NCBI RefSeq assembly: GCF_000485795.1
Contig: NZ_AXZL01000068.1
Coordinates: 62,001 to 126,000 of the forward strand
From: Shewanella decolorationis S12
Lineage (GTDB): Bacteria > Pseudomonadota > Gammaproteobacteria > Enterobacterales > Shewanellaceae
Length of the DNA: 64,000 nucleotides
Direction: 5' to 3'
Under the pieces are notes generated by a model that saw only the letters and a list, made by a program, of their open reading frames with translations, searched no databases and was not told the origin of the DNA. Positions 1 to 11,005 of this stretch are shown here, in pieces. Numbering within the stretch: position 1 is the stretch's first letter; each line of letters starts with the position of its first letter. Made by a program: the position numbers and the translations under genes.

Positions 1-201
1 CCAGGTGTGTTGTACTATTTTGCTGGTATCGATAACGCGCGTTTTAGACGTGTGGTTGAACCCGGCGACCAAATCCATTTTGAAGTCAAAATGATTAAAG
101 AGCGCCGCGGGATTGGCGTTTTCTATGGTGAGGCCAAAGTGGATGGTGAAGTGGTTTGTTCCGCTGAAATCATGTGTGCCCGCAGAGAGATTAATCAGTG
201 A
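1..201 (+). CDS. fabZ: FabZ, 3-hydroxyacyl-ACP dehydratase (C-terminal part)
   Basis: Only the last 66 residues are in the window; the reading frame is open from the first base. The fragment has the end of a hot-dog fold ([16 protein letters not shown], then a basic KxxRxGxGxFxGEAxVDGE stretch), which is characteristic of FabZ. The family dehydrates 3-hydroxyacyl-ACP in type II fatty acid synthesis, and competes with LpxA for 3-hydroxymyristoyl-ACP. The stop TGA overlaps the GTG start of lpxA by 3 bases, which suggests translational coupling within the usual fabZ-lpxA-lpxB cluster. The catalytic histidine lies outside the window. Confidence 0.93.
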
Positions 202-968
202 TAGATACATTAGCGTTTGTGCATCCCGATGCAAAAATTGGTAAAAACGTCACCATAGGTCCATGGAGTTATGTGGGCGCGGGTGTCGAGATTGGTGATG
301 ATTGTTGGTTAAGTTCCCACGTAGTGGTGAAGGGCCCAACCATTATCGGTAAAGGCAACCGTATTTTCCAATTCGCCTCCGTGGGTGAAGAATGCCAAGA
401 CAAGAAATACGCTGGCGAGCCGACTCGACTCATTATTGGCGATAACAACGTTATCCGTGAGCATGTGACCATTCACCGTGGTACGGTTCAAGACAATAGT
501 GAAACCCGTATTGGCTCAAACAACCTGTTTATGAACTACGTGCATATCGCCCATGACTGTGTGGTTGGTAATAACGTGATTATGGCTAACAATGCCTCTA
601 TCGCGGGCCATGTGCATGTGGGTGACTGGGCGATTCTCGGAGGTATGACTGGCGTTCACCAGTTTGTGCATATCGGGGCCCATGCCTTTACTGCGGGTTG
701 TTCGTTACTGCTACAGGATGTGCCACCCTTTGTGATGGCGGCGGGACAACCTGCCATTCCCCGTGGCTTAAACAGCGAAGGTATGAAACGCCGTGGTTTC
801 TCAAAGGAGAGCCAATTAGCGGTGCGTCGTGCCTATAAAACCTTATATCGCAGCAGTTTAACTGTTGACGAAGCGGTTGAAGCGCTTGCCGAGGATGCGC
901 AGAACGATGAACAAGTTAAGTCGTTCATTGAGTTTGTTAAATCATCGGGTCGCGGCATTATTCGTTAA
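198..968 (+). CDS. lpxA: LpxA, UDP-N-acetylglucosamine O-acyltransferase
   Basis: LpxA catalyses the first step of lipid A synthesis: transfer of a 3-hydroxyacyl chain from ACP to the 3-OH of UDP-GlcNAc, in the cytoplasm. The 256-residue length is close to the 262 of E. coli LpxA. Residues about 8-190 are left-handed beta-helix hexapeptide repeats ([IV]G-x4 pattern), followed by a C-terminal helical region. His119 in IAHDC matches the catalytic His125 of E. coli. The start is a GTG overlapping the fabZ stop (GTGA). It is followed by lpxB after 116 bases that include a small hairpin just past the stop (about 969-985). Confidence 0.97.
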
Positions 969-1084
969 GAGTCTTAGACTCTACACTATGCCATTCATAG
1001 GCACTGCTCGTAATATTCTGCTTTAGATAATGCCATGGCAGAGATGCGCTGCGGTGCCATTCACTTGTCAGATATGATTGGTTT

Positions 1085-2242
1085 ATGAGCAAAAAATCTC
1101 AATTAGTGTTTGCAATGGTCGCCGGAGAACTCTCCGGCGATATTTTAGGTGCAGGTTTAATGGCTGCACTGCAAAAAACACACCCCAACGCCCGTTTTGT
1201 CGGTATTGGTGGACCTCGTATGGAAGCCTTAGGCTTCGAATCCCTGTTCGCGATGGAAGAATTAGCCGTGATGGGGATAGTCGAAGTGCTATCACGCTTA
1301 CCGCGATTACTCCATGTGCGATCATCCCTGATTAAGTCCATCACCGAACTTAAGCCCGATTGCTTTATCGGTATCGATGCACCGGATTTTAATATCGGTC
1401 TCGAGCTTAAGTTAAAGGCGCAGGGGATTAAAACCGTTCATTATGTGAGCCCTTCGGTATGGGCATGGCGCCCTAAGCGTATTTTTAAAATCGCTAAGGC
1501 CACCAATATGGTGTTGTCGTTATTACCCTTTGAGAAAGCTTTTTATGATAAGCATCAGGTGCCTTGCACCTTTGTTGGCCATACCTTGGCAGACGATATT
1601 CCGTTAGAGAGTGATAAGGCAAGTGCTCGTCAGTTGCTTGAGCTCGATCCTGAAGCTGAATACCTCGCCATTTTACCCGGCTCCCGTGGCGGTGAGTTAA
1701 AGCAATTGGCCGAGCCGTTTGTTAAGGCGGCATTGCTTATTAAACAACAATTTCCTGATATTCGCTTTGTGACGCCCTTAGTGAATCAAAAGCGCCGTGA
1801 GCAGTTTGAGCAAGCGTTAAAAGACTATGCACCGGATCTGGAAATCCATATGGTGGAAGGTAAGTCTCGTGAAGTGATGGCCGCCGCCGATGGCATTTTG
1901 CTCGCCTCGGGCACGGCAACGCTTGAGGCCATGCTGATCAAACGTCCTATGGTGGTGGCGTATCGCGTGAGTCCAATGACCTACCGTATTGCTAAGCGTA
2001 TGATGCAGGTGAAGCGTTTCTCCTTGCCGAATCTGTTAGCGGGGCGAGATGTAGTGCCAGAGCTTATTCAGCATGATTGTACGCCCGAGAAGATTGCAGA
2101 AGCAGTTGGCATTGAATTAAACCGCGATTTTGCGCCAATCAAAGCCGAGTTTGAGCGTTTGCACCAAATGCTGCGCTGTGATGCCAGTCAAAAAGCGGCC
2201 GAGGCGGTGTTAGCACTCGTTGATGCCAAGGATGTGAACTAA
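1085..2242 (+). CDS. lpxB: LpxB, lipid-A-disaccharide synthase
   Basis: LpxB condenses UDP-2,3-diacylglucosamine with lipid X to form the tetraacyl disaccharide of lipid A (glycosyltransferase family 19, peripheral inner-membrane enzyme). The 385 residues start with the family motif [13 protein letters not shown] near residue 14; GTATLEAML and the [22 protein letters not shown] block near the C-terminus are also LpxB hallmarks. The ATG at 1085 fits the homologue start. The stop TAA shares one base with the rnhB ATG (TAATG), so the two are probably translationally coupled. Confidence 0.97.
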   Translation: MSKKSQLVFAMVAGELSGDILGAGLMAALQKTHPNARFVGIGGPRMEALGFESLFAMEELAVMGIVEVLSRLPRLLHVRSSLIKSITELKPDCFIGIDAPDFNIGLELKLKAQGIKTVHYVSPSVWAWRPKRIFKIAKATNMVLSLLPFEKAFYDKHQVPCTFVGHTLADDIPLESDKASARQLLELDPEAEYLAILPGSRGGELKQLAEPFVKAALLIKQQFPDIRFVTPLVNQKRREQFEQALKDYAPDLEIHMVEGKSREVMAAADGILLASGTATLEAMLIKRPMVVAYRVSPMTYRIAKRMMQVKRFSLPNLLAGRDVVPELIQHDCTPEKIAEAVGIELNRDFAPIKAEFERLHQMLRCDASQKAAEAVLALVDAKDVN

Positions 2243-2871
2243 TGGCGGTATTTAAGACGTTAACCGACGCAGATATCGCCACCTTCTCAACAGGTTTAGT
2301 GGCGGGTGTGGATGAAGTCGGCCGTGGCCCGCTGGTGGGGGATGTGGTCACCGCTGCGGTGATCCTAGACCCCAATCGTCCCATTGCTGGCTTAAATGAT
2401 TCTAAAAAACTCAGCGAGAAGCGTCGAGAGGCCCTGTTCGATGAGATTTGTGAAAAAGCCTTAAGCTATCATGTGGGGCGGGCAACCCCAGCGGAAATCG
2501 ATGAACTCAATATTCTGCATGCGACCATGCTTGCCATGCAGCGCGCGGTAGCCGGGCTTGTACTTACGCCTGAGTTGGTCTTAGTTGATGGTAATCGCAG
2601 CCCGGCGTTTACGCACCAGGGACTGTCTCTGATGAGTCATAGCATAGTCAAAGGTGATGGCCTGATTGCGAGTATCAGTGCGGCGTCGATTATTGCCAAA
2701 GTCACCCGCGATCGGGAGATGGATGCCCTCGATGCCGCTTATCCCCAGTATGGATTTGCCAAGCATAAGGGGTATCCGACTAAGGCGCATTTTGACGCCA
2801 TCGCCGAGCACGGTGTGTTCGACCAATATCGTAAAAGTTTCAAACCCGTCAAGGCATTACTGGAGCGTTAA
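2242..2871 (+). CDS. rnhB: RnhB, ribonuclease HII
   Basis: RNase HII cleaves RNA in RNA-DNA hybrids and starts the removal of single misincorporated ribonucleotides. The 209-residue protein has the first catalytic pair in [16 protein letters not shown] (Asp24, Glu25), the VDGN strand, and [17 protein letters not shown], which carries a later catalytic aspartate. [13 protein letters not shown] matches the C-terminal RNase HII signature. It overlaps lpxB by one base and is the last gene before a terminator-like hairpin, as expected for the lpxB-rnhB-dnaE order of gammaproteobacteria. Confidence 0.96.
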   Translation: MAVFKTLTDADIATFSTGLVAGVDEVGRGPLVGDVVTAAVILDPNRPIAGLNDSKKLSEKRREALFDEICEKALSYHVGRATPAEIDELNILHATMLAMQRAVAGLVLTPELVLVDGNRSPAFTHQGLSLMSHSIVKGDGLIASISAASIIAKVTRDREMDALDAAYPQYGFAKHKGYPTKAHFDAIAEHGVFDQYRKSFKPVKALLER

Positions 2872-2904
2872 CACCGATTGGGTGTTTTCACTTCAGCTTG
2901 AGAG

Positions 2905-2950
2905 CAAAGTCACTAGCCCAAGGGCTGTGACTTTGTTAGTCTGCTTTTTT
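2905..2950 (+). terminator. Possible intrinsic terminator or attenuator between rnhB and dnaE
   Basis: An inverted repeat pairs CAAAGTCAC-T-AGCCC (2905-2919) with GGGCT-GTGACTTTG (2922-2935), 14 pairs with one bulged T and a very tight turn. A run of six T (2945-2950) follows about nine bases later, so the tail is further from the stem than in a classical terminator. Confidence 0.45.
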
Positions 2951-2988
2951 AGTGATTGTTAACCTGCTATTCAAAGATAATTCTAATT

Positions 2989-5900
2989 ATGTCCGATCCT
3001 CGTTTTGTGCATCTTCGTGTCCACAGTGACTTCTCTATGTCCGATGGTGTGGCTAAGGTCAAACCCATCCTCGCCCAAGTTGAGGCGAAGGGCATGGCTG
3101 CGGTGGCCTTAACGGATCAAAACAACCTCTGCGGTCTGGTCAAGTTTTATGGCGGCTGTCACGGGGCGGGGATTAAGCCGATTATCGGTGCGGATTTTTG
3201 GATGCAAGTGCCGGGATTTGATGGCGAGTTTTGTGCTTTAACCATTATCGCAATGAATAATGAGGGTTATCAAAACCTCACCCAAATCATCAGCCAAGCC
3301 TATTTACGTGGCCATGTTCAAGGGCGCGTGGTGATTGACCAAGAGTGGCTTGTCACCTACAACGAAGGCATTTTGCTGCTGTCTGGCGGTCGAGAAGGAG
3401 ACGTGGGTAAGGCGCTGCTTAAGGGCAACAATACCCAAGTAGAATCCTTATGCGAGTTTTATCAGCAGCATTTTGAGGGCCGTTATTACCTCGAGTTATT
3501 GCGCACGGGGCGCCCTGATGAGGAGCGTTACCTGCACATGGCGGTGGGACTGGCACAGGAAAAGGGTATCCCAGTGGTGGCCACCAATCAGGTGGTGTTT
3601 TTAAAACCCGAAGACTTTGAGGCCCATGAGATCCGCGTTGCGATTCACGATGGTTTTACGCTCGCCGATCCCCGCCGTCCGAAAAAATACAGCGAGCAGC
3701 AGTACCTTCGCAGTGAAGAGGAAATGTGCGAGCTGTTTGCCGACATTCCCGCCGCGCTCGAAAATACCGTTGAAATCGCCAAGCGCTGCAACGTAACCAT
3801 TCGCTTAAACGAGTACTTTTTACCGAATTTCCCTACTGGTGATATGTCGATTGAGGATTATTTGGTTGATCGCTCAAAGAAGGGGCTCGAAGAACGTTTA
3901 GCATTCTTATTTCCCGATCCGGCTGTGCGTGCCGAGCGCCGCGGTGAATACGATGAGCGTCTCGACGTTGAGCTCAAGGTGATTAACCAGATGGGCTTTC
4001 CTGGTTACTTCTTGATCGTGATGGAGTTTATCCAGTGGGGCAAGGACAACGGCATTCCCGTTGGGCCAGGACGTGGTTCTGGCGCGGGATCGCTTGTGGC
4101 CTATGCTTTAAAAATTACCGACTTAGACCCCCTCGAATTCGATCTGCTGTTCGAACGTTTTTTGAACCCAGAGCGGGTGTCGATGCCCGACTTCGACGTC
4201 GACTTCTGTATGGATAGACGCGATGAGGTGATTGATCACGTGGCCGAACTCTACGGCCGTGAAGCAGTATCGCAAATTATTACCTTTGGTACCATGGCGG
4301 CCAAGGCGGTTATCCGTGACGTAGGCCGTGTGCTCGGCCATCCCTATGGCTTTGTGGACCGCATTTCTAAGTTGATTCCGCCAGAGCCTGGCATGACGCT
4401 CGCCAAGGCCTTTGAGGTCGAGCCTGCGTTGCAGGAGTCCTACGATGCCGATGAGGATGTGAAAGATCTTATCGACATGTGCCGCAAACTCGAGGGTGTG
4501 ACCCGTAACGCTGGTAAGCACGCGGGGGGCGTGGTAATTGCGCCCACCAAGATCACCGACTTCTCGCCGCTTTACTGCGACGCCGAAGGGAAAAACCCGG
4601 TAACCCAGTTCGATAAGAACGACGTGGAAACCGCTGGCTTAGTAAAATTCGACTTCTTAGGGTTAAGAACCCTCACCATCGTCGACTGGGCGCTGGAAAT
4701 GATCAACAAGGTGGAGGTTAAAAACGGCCGTCCACCGGTGAGGATTGAGGCTATTCCCCTAGATGACCCAGCGTCGTTCCGCTTGCTGCAACGCTATGAA
4801 ACCACCGCGGTATTCCAGCTTGAATCCCGCGGTATGAAGGATTTGATTAAGCGTCTGCAACCCGACTGCTTCGAAGATATGATTGCACTCGTTGCACTGT
4901 TCCGCCCTGGCCCACTGCAATCGGGCATGGTGGATAACTTTATCGAGCGTAAGCATGGCCGTGAGGAGGTTTCTTATCCCGACTCGCAGTACCAGCACGA
5001 ATCTCTAAAAGGATTATTGTCCCCCACCTACGGCATTATTTTGTACCAAGAGCAGGTGATGCAGATTGCGCAGGTACTATCGGGTTATACCTTAGGCGGC
5101 GCTGACATGCTTCGCCGCGCTATGGGTAAGAAAAAGCCTGAGGAGATGGCCAAACAGCGCGGTACCTTTAAAGAAGGAGCGATTAAGAACGGCGTCGATG
5201 GCGAGTTGGCGATGAAAATCTTCGACTTAGTGGAAAAGTTTGCGGGCTACGGCTTTAACAAATCTCACTCCGCCGCGTACGCCCTTGTGTCCTATCAAAC
5301 CCTGTGGCTCAAGACTCACTTCCCGTCGCAGTTTATGGCCGCGGTAATGTCCGCCGATATGGACAACACAGACAAAATCGTCACCCTAGTGGATGAGTGT
5401 GAGCGCATGGGACTCACCATTATTCCGCCGGATGTAAACAAAGGTCTGTTTAAGTTTACCGTCGATGATGATCTGCGTATCGTCTACGGTATCGGCGCCA
5501 TCAAAGGTGTGGGTGAGGGGCCAGTTGAGTCGATTTTAGAGGCGCGTAAGGATGGCCCATTTAAAGATTTATTCGACTTTTGCGCCCGTATCGATCTTAA
5601 AAAGCTTAACAAGCGGGTGATTGAAAAGCTTATCTGCGCGGGTGCCTTAGATGCGCTAGGGCCGCACCGCGCCTCTATGATGGCAACGCTACCAGAGGCG
5701 ATAAGCGCCGCCGATCAGCATGCTAAGGCCGAGGCCATCGGTCAGCATGATATGTTTGGTCTGCTTAATAGTGACCCTGAGGACAGCAAGCAGCAGTTTG
5801 TCGAATGCACCCCGTGGCCCGATAAAATTTGGCTCGAAGGGGAGCGTGAGACCTTAGGTCTATATTTAACTGGTCACCCGATTAATCAATATCTTAAAGA

Positions 5901-6465
5901 GCTTAAGCATTACACTTCTGGGCGCTTAAAGGACGTGCACCCAACCGATCGCGGCAAAACGGTGAAGGCGGCGGGTCTTGTGGTGGCAACCCGGGTGATG
6001 CTCACTAAGCGTGGCTCAAAAATGGGCCTGCTGACCTTAGATGATAAGAGTGCACGCCTCGAGGTGATGCTCTTTACCGAAGCCTTTGAGAAGTTTAACC
6101 ATTTGCTCGAGAAGGACAGGATCCTGATCTGCGAAGGTGAAGTAAGCTTCGATGATTTTGCCGGTGGCAACCGCATGACGGCGCGTAACATTATCGATAT
6201 CAGCGAGGCGCGTAGCCACTTTGCCAGCGCCTTAGAAATCGATTTAGACGCCTCGCAGCTAACGCCTAGCGTGCTCGAAAGTATCGAGCAGTCGATAAGC
6301 TCATGGCGTAATGGTGCCGTGCCTGTGGTGATTAACTACAGTCAAGCGCAGGCCAAGGGCCAATTTAGGTTGGCGGAAAATTGGCGAGTCAACCCAAGCG
6401 ATGAATTGGTGTTTGCCCTTGAGAGTCTGCTTGGGCCAAATAAGGTGCGGATCCTGTTCCCCTAA
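2989..6465 (+). CDS. dnaE: DnaE, DNA polymerase III alpha subunit
   Basis: Replicative polymerase of the family C type; the 1158 residues match the 1160 of E. coli. Order of domains: PHP domain (about 1-280, starting [16 protein letters not shown]), palm with the catalytic aspartates in PDFDVDF (Asp401, Asp403) and [10 protein letters not shown] (Asp555), fingers ([31 protein letters not shown]), and an OB fold near 980-1060. The frame is open further upstream to a GTG-type start at 2956, but the ATG at 2989 gives [16 protein letters not shown], which matches homologues. tilS follows after 79 bases. Confidence 0.98.
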   Translation: MSDPRFVHLRVHSDFSMSDGVAKVKPILAQVEAKGMAAVALTDQNNLCGLVKFYGGCHGAGIKPIIGADFWMQVPGFDGEFCALTIIAMNNEGYQNLTQIISQAYLRGHVQGRVVIDQEWLVTYNEGILLLSGGREGDVGKALLKGNNTQVESLCEFYQQHFEGRYYLELLRTGRPDEERYLHMAVGLAQEKGIPVVATNQVVFLKPEDFEAHEIRVAIHDGFTLADPRRPKKYSEQQYLRSEEEMCELFADIPAALENTVEIAKRCNVTIRLNEYFLPNFPTGDMSIEDYLVDRSKKGLEERLAFLFPDPAVRAERRGEYDERLDVELKVINQMGFPGYFLIVMEFIQWGKDNGIPVGPGRGSGAGSLVAYALKITDLDPLEFDLLFERFLNPERVSMPDFDVDFCMDRRDEVIDHVAELYGREAVSQIITFGTMAAKAVIRDVGRVLGHPYGFVDRISKLIPPEPGMTLAKAFEVEPALQESYDADEDVKDLIDMCRKLEGVTRNAGKHAGGVVIAPTKITDFSPLYCDAEGKNPVTQFDKNDVETAGLVKFDFLGLRTLTIVDWALEMINKVEVKNGRPPVRIEAIPLDDPASFRLLQRYETTAVFQLESRGMKDLIKRLQPDCFEDMIALVALFRPGPLQSGMVDNFIERKHGREEVSYPDSQYQHESLKGLLSPTYGIILYQEQVMQIAQVLSGYTLGGADMLRRAMGKKKPEEMAKQRGTFKEGAIKNGVDGELAMKIFDLVEKFAGYGFNKSHSAAYALVSYQTLWLKTHFPSQFMAAVMSADMDNTDKIVTLVDECERMGLTIIPPDVNKGLFKFTVDDDLRIVYGIGAIKGVGEGPVESILEARKDGPFKDLFDFCARIDLKKLNKRVIEKLICAGALDALGPHRASMMATLPEAISAADQHAKAEAIGQHDMFGLLNSDPEDSKQQFVECTPWPDKIWLEGERETLGLYLTGHPINQYLKELKHYTSGRLKDVHPTDRGKTVKAAGLVVATRVMLTKRGSKMGLLTLDDKSARLEVMLFTEAFEKFNHLLEKDRILICEGEVSFDDFAGGNRMTARNIIDISEARSHFASALEIDLDASQLTPSVLESIEQSISSWRNGAVPVVINYSQAQAKGQFRLAENWRVNPSDELVFALESLLGPNKVRILFP

Positions 6466-6544
6466 TCGATAACCTGAGAAAGACTTAGGGTTGGCAGGGA
6501 ATAATTGAGCATCGACGAGTGATGGATTTTATAGGGTGAGTTGA

Positions 6545-7942
6545 ATGGCGGTGGTGGAACTTTGTGCCCATATAGCGCGATTTTTAGCGAGCTTACCGCT
6601 GCAAGCGGGGAGCAAGTTAGTCCTCGCTTATAGCGGCGGCGTCGACTCCGAAGTGCTCGCCTACGGTTTGAGTGAATTCGCCAAACATCACCCCGAGTTT
6701 CATTATCAGCTGATTTATGTGCACCATGGCTTGAGCCCTAATGCCGATGCTTGGGCCGAGCACTGCCAAACTCGTGCCGCCAGCTATGGTTTGCCAATCA
6801 CGGTGGAACGAGTGCAACTTACCCTAGGGCCGAGAGTGAGTGTTGAGGCCGAGGCGCGAAAAATGCGTTATCAGGCGATATTGCAGCACCTTAAGCCTCA
6901 GGATGTGCTGCTGACCGCCCACCATGTAGACGACCAGCTCGAGACGATTCTACTCGCCCTCAAACGTGGTCAGGGCCCTAAAGGATTAGCCGCCATGGGG
7001 CCTATCCAAATGCTCCCACTCGGCGAGAAGGGAACTTGCCTGCAAGCGCGTCCCTTGCTCGATATTAGCCGTGAGCAGATTGAAGCTTTCGCTCAAACAC
7101 GGCAGTTAGTGCATATTGAAGATGAAAGTAATCAAGACGATAAATACGATCGTAACTTTTTACGCCTCGAGATTATCCCACGTCTAAAAGCACGTTGGCC
7201 CAGTATCGCCACCACCGCAAGTCGCAGCGCCCAGCTTTGCGCCGAGCAGCAGGCCATAGTGGATGCCGAGGTGAGTGAGCGTTTACCTAAGCTGTTAACC
7301 GAGGCGCCCTTTACCCAGCAAACCGTGCTTAAGCTTGATGAGCTCTCTACGCAAACCAGCGAATGGCAAGGATTACTGCTGCGGGGCTTTATCGAATCCC
7401 AAGGCTTTGGATTGCCTTCCTATGTGCAGCTACAGCAAATTCTGCAGCAGTTAATGGGGGCAAAAGAAGATGCCAAAGTACAGATCCAGATTGGTGACTG
7501 TGTGCTGCGCCGCTTTGCCGGCATGCTTTATCTGGATAATGTAAACACCGCATCCGCCGCGCCGCGCATCACTGCACGCGAACTGCATCAAGATATTCTG
7601 GCTTTACTGACTCAAGCATCAACAAGGCTTGAAGATAAAATTGCGCCATTTACCTTGGCTACCGCAGGCCCTCGGCTGCGTTTACCCAAGGCGAGTGAGG
7701 TGGTGAGCCTGCGTTATCAGCTGCCGGGTCAATTTCGCTGCCAGCCGTATTTTCGTGATAAGGGTCGCGAGCTTAAAAAACTCTGGCAAGAATGCGCTGT
7801 GCCGCCATGGTTACGTGCTGATGTGGGGTTCTTGTTTTATAACGAGCGTTTAGTGATGGCACTCGGTCTGTGGGTCGAAAAGGCATTTTGTGCCCAAGGG
7901 GATGATGTCGGGCTTAAATTTGATGAACATGCAATCGGATAG
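6545..7942 (+). CDS. tilS: TilS, tRNA(Ile)-lysidine synthase
   Basis: TilS changes cytidine 34 of the CAU-anticodon tRNA-Ile to lysidine with ATP, so that it reads AUA. The 465-residue protein has the PP-loop SGGVDS (residues 30-35), the HHVDDQLET segment of the N-terminal ATPase, and a C-terminal TilS domain with LPGQFRCQPYFRDKGRELKK. It lies directly after dnaE in the same direction, with no accA in between as found in E. coli. The start ATG at 6545 is a little poor in ribosome binding signal (GGGTGAGTTGA) but matches the start of the conserved region. Confidence 0.95.
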   Translation: MAVVELCAHIARFLASLPLQAGSKLVLAYSGGVDSEVLAYGLSEFAKHHPEFHYQLIYVHHGLSPNADAWAEHCQTRAASYGLPITVERVQLTLGPRVSVEAEARKMRYQAILQHLKPQDVLLTAHHVDDQLETILLALKRGQGPKGLAAMGPIQMLPLGEKGTCLQARPLLDISREQIEAFAQTRQLVHIEDESNQDDKYDRNFLRLEIIPRLKARWPSIATTASRSAQLCAEQQAIVDAEVSERLPKLLTEAPFTQQTVLKLDELSTQTSEWQGLLLRGFIESQGFGLPSYVQLQQILQQLMGAKEDAKVQIQIGDCVLRRFAGMLYLDNVNTASAAPRITARELHQDILALLTQASTRLEDKIAPFTLATAGPRLRLPKASEVVSLRYQLPGQFRCQPYFRDKGRELKKLWQECAVPPWLRADVGFLFYNERLVMALGLWVEKAFCAQGDDVGLKFDEHAIG

Positions 7943-7992
7943 CAAAGTGTATTTGCCGTGCTTTATCGAAAGTGAGCAGCATCCATGCTCGA

Positions 7993-8883
7993 TTAAGACA
8001 ATTGGGCTGGGCTTAACTTGTAGCAATTACGGCCCGAGGCTTTGGCTTGATACAAGGTTTTATCGGCCTGCTCATAGAGTTGTTCGGCTTCCATGGTGTC
8101 GTTCGCCTCAGCGGCTCCCAAGCTACTGCTCACGCCAAATTGATGGAAGCTTGCATTAGCATTGGTGGCTGTGACGATACGTTCGCACAGTAAACCCGCC
8201 GCATGAATATTCCCTTGTACAATCACCACAAACTCGTCACCACCTATGCGAAAGGCCTGATCTGTACTGCGAATACTGCTGCGGATAGTGTCTCCGAACT
8301 CTTTCAAAATATAGTCACCGCATTTGTGGCCATATTTATCGTTAAGCTGCTTAAAATTATCCAAATCCAACACAATAAGTGACACTGCGCCCTGTTTTCT
8401 GTGGGCTCTGGCCACCGCATTTATCAGACTTTGAGTGTAATAATGGCGATTGCCAAGGCCGGTGAGGGAATCGAACATCGCCTGCATCGACATCTCTTGA
8501 TACTGAATGGCATTTAACAAAGGTTGCAGTAGTAGTGGCTCAATTTCTTGCAGCGTAATCTCTTGCGATGGTGTGAGCGGCGTCAGCAGTTGATACTGCA
8601 ATGTAATTGGCATGCCACCACAGATGAGTTGCCGTTTAAGGCTAATTCCATAACGTTTGCCCCAGCTGAATTTATATTGTGTGGATTGCAGGCGAACGCC
8701 TTGAATAGGCAGATGTTGTCCCAACACTTTGCCGTAGCAGGCAAAGACTGTCCGCGGATCTAAGCTAGCGTGCAGTTGCTGAATAACTTGTACCAAATCC
8801 AGTGGCGTGGATACAGGACTGTATGCCTCTGTTTGATAGTTAAATTCATCAGGATATAAGGTTGTCGCTAAGCCAAAGTCCAT
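7993..8883 (-). CDS. Diguanylate cyclase with GGDEF domain and I-site
   Basis: The C-terminal half (about 130-290) is a GGDEF domain: DSLTGLGNRHYY, LDLDNFKQLNDKYGHKCGDYIL, and the active-site GGDEF at 214-218. Arg205-Ser-Thr-Asp208 sits exactly five residues before GGDEF, so the allosteric c-di-GMP inhibition site (RxxD) is intact. The family makes c-di-GMP from two GTP. The first 130 residues have no membrane segment and no domain I recognise; they resemble a GAF-like cytosolic input region in length. Convergent with tilS (50-base gap) and divergent from the antiporter gene. Confidence 0.92.
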   Translation of the reverse strand: MDFGLATTLYPDEFNYQTEAYSPVSTPLDLVQVIQQLHASLDPRTVFACYGKVLGQHLPIQGVRLQSTQYKFSWGKRYGISLKRQLICGGMPITLQYQLLTPLTPSQEITLQEIEPLLLQPLLNAIQYQEMSMQAMFDSLTGLGNRHYYTQSLINAVARAHRKQGAVSLIVLDLDNFKQLNDKYGHKCGDYILKEFGDTIRSSIRSTDQAFRIGGDEFVVIVQGNIHAAGLLCERIVTATNANASFHQFGVSSSLGAAEANDTMEAEQLYEQADKTLYQAKASGRNCYKLSPAQLS

Positions 8884-9055
8884 TATGATTACCCCAGCAA
8901 AATGAAATGGCGATAAAAACTGTTACCTTGGTTAAGCAATATGTGTGCCGTATTATTTGCTAATAAAATTTGTCTTTATATGTCACTCAGTTAAGCTTAA
9001 AGCACCCCTCCCAATTTTTTAACATGCCAGTTATTTGACAGGAGCAAATGTATCT

Positions 9056-11005
9056 ATGGAACATGGTTTCTTGATCCAAATTCTGCTGATGCTGGTCATT
9101 GCTATCGTCGCGATTGCCTTGCTACGACGTATCGGTTTACCAGCCATTTTGGCGTATTTATTAACGGGTGTGGTGAGTGGACCCAGTGGGTTCCACTGGT
9201 TTACTCAGCAGCAAATGCAATCTGTCGCCGAGCTTGGGGTTGTGCTCTTGATGTTTACCCTAGGGTTAGAATTTTCGGTGCCAAGATTATGGGCGATGCG
9301 CAGAACTGTATTTGGTTTAGGTAGCGCGCAGGTTATCGTCACAACAGTACTCACTATGCTGGTTGCGTTGGCCTGTGGCCAGAATTGGATTGAGTCTCTG
9401 GTTATCGGCGCGGCAATTGCGCTTTCTTCCACTGCGATTGTGCTCAAGCTACTTAACGAGCAGGGCTGGCTAAGACGCCGCCATGGTGAGTTGTCGGTTA
9501 GTGTGTTGTTATTTCAGGATTTAGCTGTCGTTCCTCTACTTATTCTACTGCCTTTACTGGCCCAAAATAATGATGAGCCCTTGATGTTAGCGGCAATCGC
9601 CTTGGCGCTGCTGAAGGGGATTCTTGCTTTCTTCTTGCTGATGGCCTTAGGCAAATGGGCCTTACCTCGACTGTTTGATGAGGTGGCGAGATCGCGCTCT
9701 AATGAACTCTTTGTACTCTCGACGCTGGTGGTGGCCTTAGTCACGGGGGCTTTTACCCAGTGGTTAGGCTTGTCTATGGCGCTCGGGGCCTTTATGGCGG
9801 GAATGCTGCTCGGTGAGAGCCAGTACCGCCGCCAGCTTGAGGCTGATATTCGACCGTTTCGCGATTTACTCATGGGGCTGTTTTTTATCTCCATCGGCAT
9901 GATGTTAGATTTCGCGCTGGTGATGCAGTTTTGGTGGCAGATTTTACTTATCTTGCTCGCGGTTGTAGGTGGCAAGGCACTGATTATCCATGGCTTATTG
10001 CGACTGGTCGGCGAGCCATTTCGGATTGCTATCAGCACGGCTTTGAGTTTGGCGCAGGTAGGTGAATTTAGTTTTGTGGTGTTGGCGCTTGCCGTGAGTT
10101 ATGGCCTATTGAGTAACGAGACCAGTACTATGCTGGTGATGGTCGCGGTATTGTCTATGAGCCTTGCGCCTTGGTTAGTGCGTCATAGTGTGGATATTGC
10201 CAAATGGCTTTTGGGGATCCGCCAGTCGGGGCATGTGGATGAAGTGATTCCGATTGTTACCGACGAACATGATCTAGTGGTGATTTTAGGCTATGGCCGC
10301 GTTGGCCAAACTATAGCACGGTTTTTAAAGACAGAAGCCGTGCCCTATTTAGTGCTCGATCTTGACCCCACACGGGTATCTGAGGCGCGCCGGGCAGGGG
10401 AGCCGATTTATTTTGGTGATGTGTGTAAGCGGGCGATCCTTAAACAAGTGGGGATTAAACATGCCAAGATGATCGTTATCACTTTCTGTGAATCCCGTAG
10501 CTTAGAAGAGGCTTTACCCCTGTGTAAGCAGTTGGCTCCAGAGGCTAAGATTTTAGTCAGAACCCGTGATGATAGTGAACTTGCCATGTTGCAAAAGGCG
10601 GGGGCGAATCAAGTGATCCCCGAGACCTTAGAAGGTAGTCTGATGTTAGTCTCACAGGTGTTGCATCAATGCGGTGTACCTTTAGCAAGGATCCTCAAAC
10701 GATTGGAGTCAGAAAGGCGCAACCATTATCAGTTTTTACACGGCTTCTTTTCGGGGACTGAAACCGACGTTACCTTAGAGTCGCTCCATGCCGTTCTGTT
10801 ACATCGCAGTGCCTATGCTGTCGGCAAACAAGTGGCGGATATCGATTGGGAACAGTTGCGAGTCGAACTGAGGGCAATCCGCCGCAGCGGCGCCGAAGTT
10901 GAACATCCAGAGCAAGATTGGATATTTCGCGCTGGGGATATTTTGCTGATTATGGGTAAGCCCAGAAGGCTTGAGAAAGCTGAGGCCAAGCTGTTGCATG
11001 GATAG
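9056..11005 (+). CDS. KefB/KefC-type cation:proton antiporter (CPA2) with RCK domain
   Basis: Membrane antiporter of the monovalent cation:proton antiporter-2 family. About 12-13 hydrophobic segments fill residues 1-380, including GLPAILAYLLTGVVSGPSG and the LFQDLAVVPLL segment typical of Kef/GerN proteins. It is followed by a TrkA-N/RCK Rossmann domain (VVILGYGRVGQTIARFL, about 405-520) and a TrkA-C domain at the end (FRAGDILLIMG). The ATG at 9056 is preceded by AGGAGC 10 bases upstream, so I prefer it over the in-frame TTG at 9035. The gate may respond to NAD(H) or glutathione adducts as in Kef proteins, but no KefF/KefG partner is next to it. Confidence 0.9.
   Translation: MEHGFLIQILLMLVIAIVAIALLRRIGLPAILAYLLTGVVSGPSGFHWFTQQQMQSVAELGVVLLMFTLGLEFSVPRLWAMRRTVFGLGSAQVIVTTVLTMLVALACGQNWIESLVIGAAIALSSTAIVLKLLNEQGWLRRRHGELSVSVLLFQDLAVVPLLILLPLLAQNNDEPLMLAAIALALLKGILAFFLLMALGKWALPRLFDEVARSRSNELFVLSTLVVALVTGAFTQWLGLSMALGAFMAGMLLGESQYRRQLEADIRPFRDLLMGLFFISIGMMLDFALVMQFWWQILLILLAVVGGKALIIHGLLRLVGEPFRIAISTALSLAQVGEFSFVVLALAVSYGLLSNETSTMLVMVAVLSMSLAPWLVRHSVDIAKWLLGIRQSGHVDEVIPIVTDEHDLVVILGYGRVGQTIARFLKTEAVPYLVLDLDPTRVSEARRAGEPIYFGDVCKRAILKQVGIKHAKMIVITFCESRSLEEALPLCKQLAPEAKILVRTRDDSELAMLQKAGANQVIPETLEGSLMLVSQVLHQCGVPLARILKRLESERRNHYQFLHGFFSGTETDVTLESLHAVLLHRSAYAVGKQVADIDWEQLRVELRAIRRSGAEVEHPEQDWIFRAGDILLIMGKPRRLEKAEAKLLHG

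Noticed and set aside
1083..1335. Alternative frames over the start of lpxB
   Set aside because: They overlap the well-supported lpxB frame and have no family-like content.
9035..9055. TTG start of the antiporter gene
   Set aside because: The AGGAGC signal is placed for the ATG at 9056; the upstream codons overlap it.
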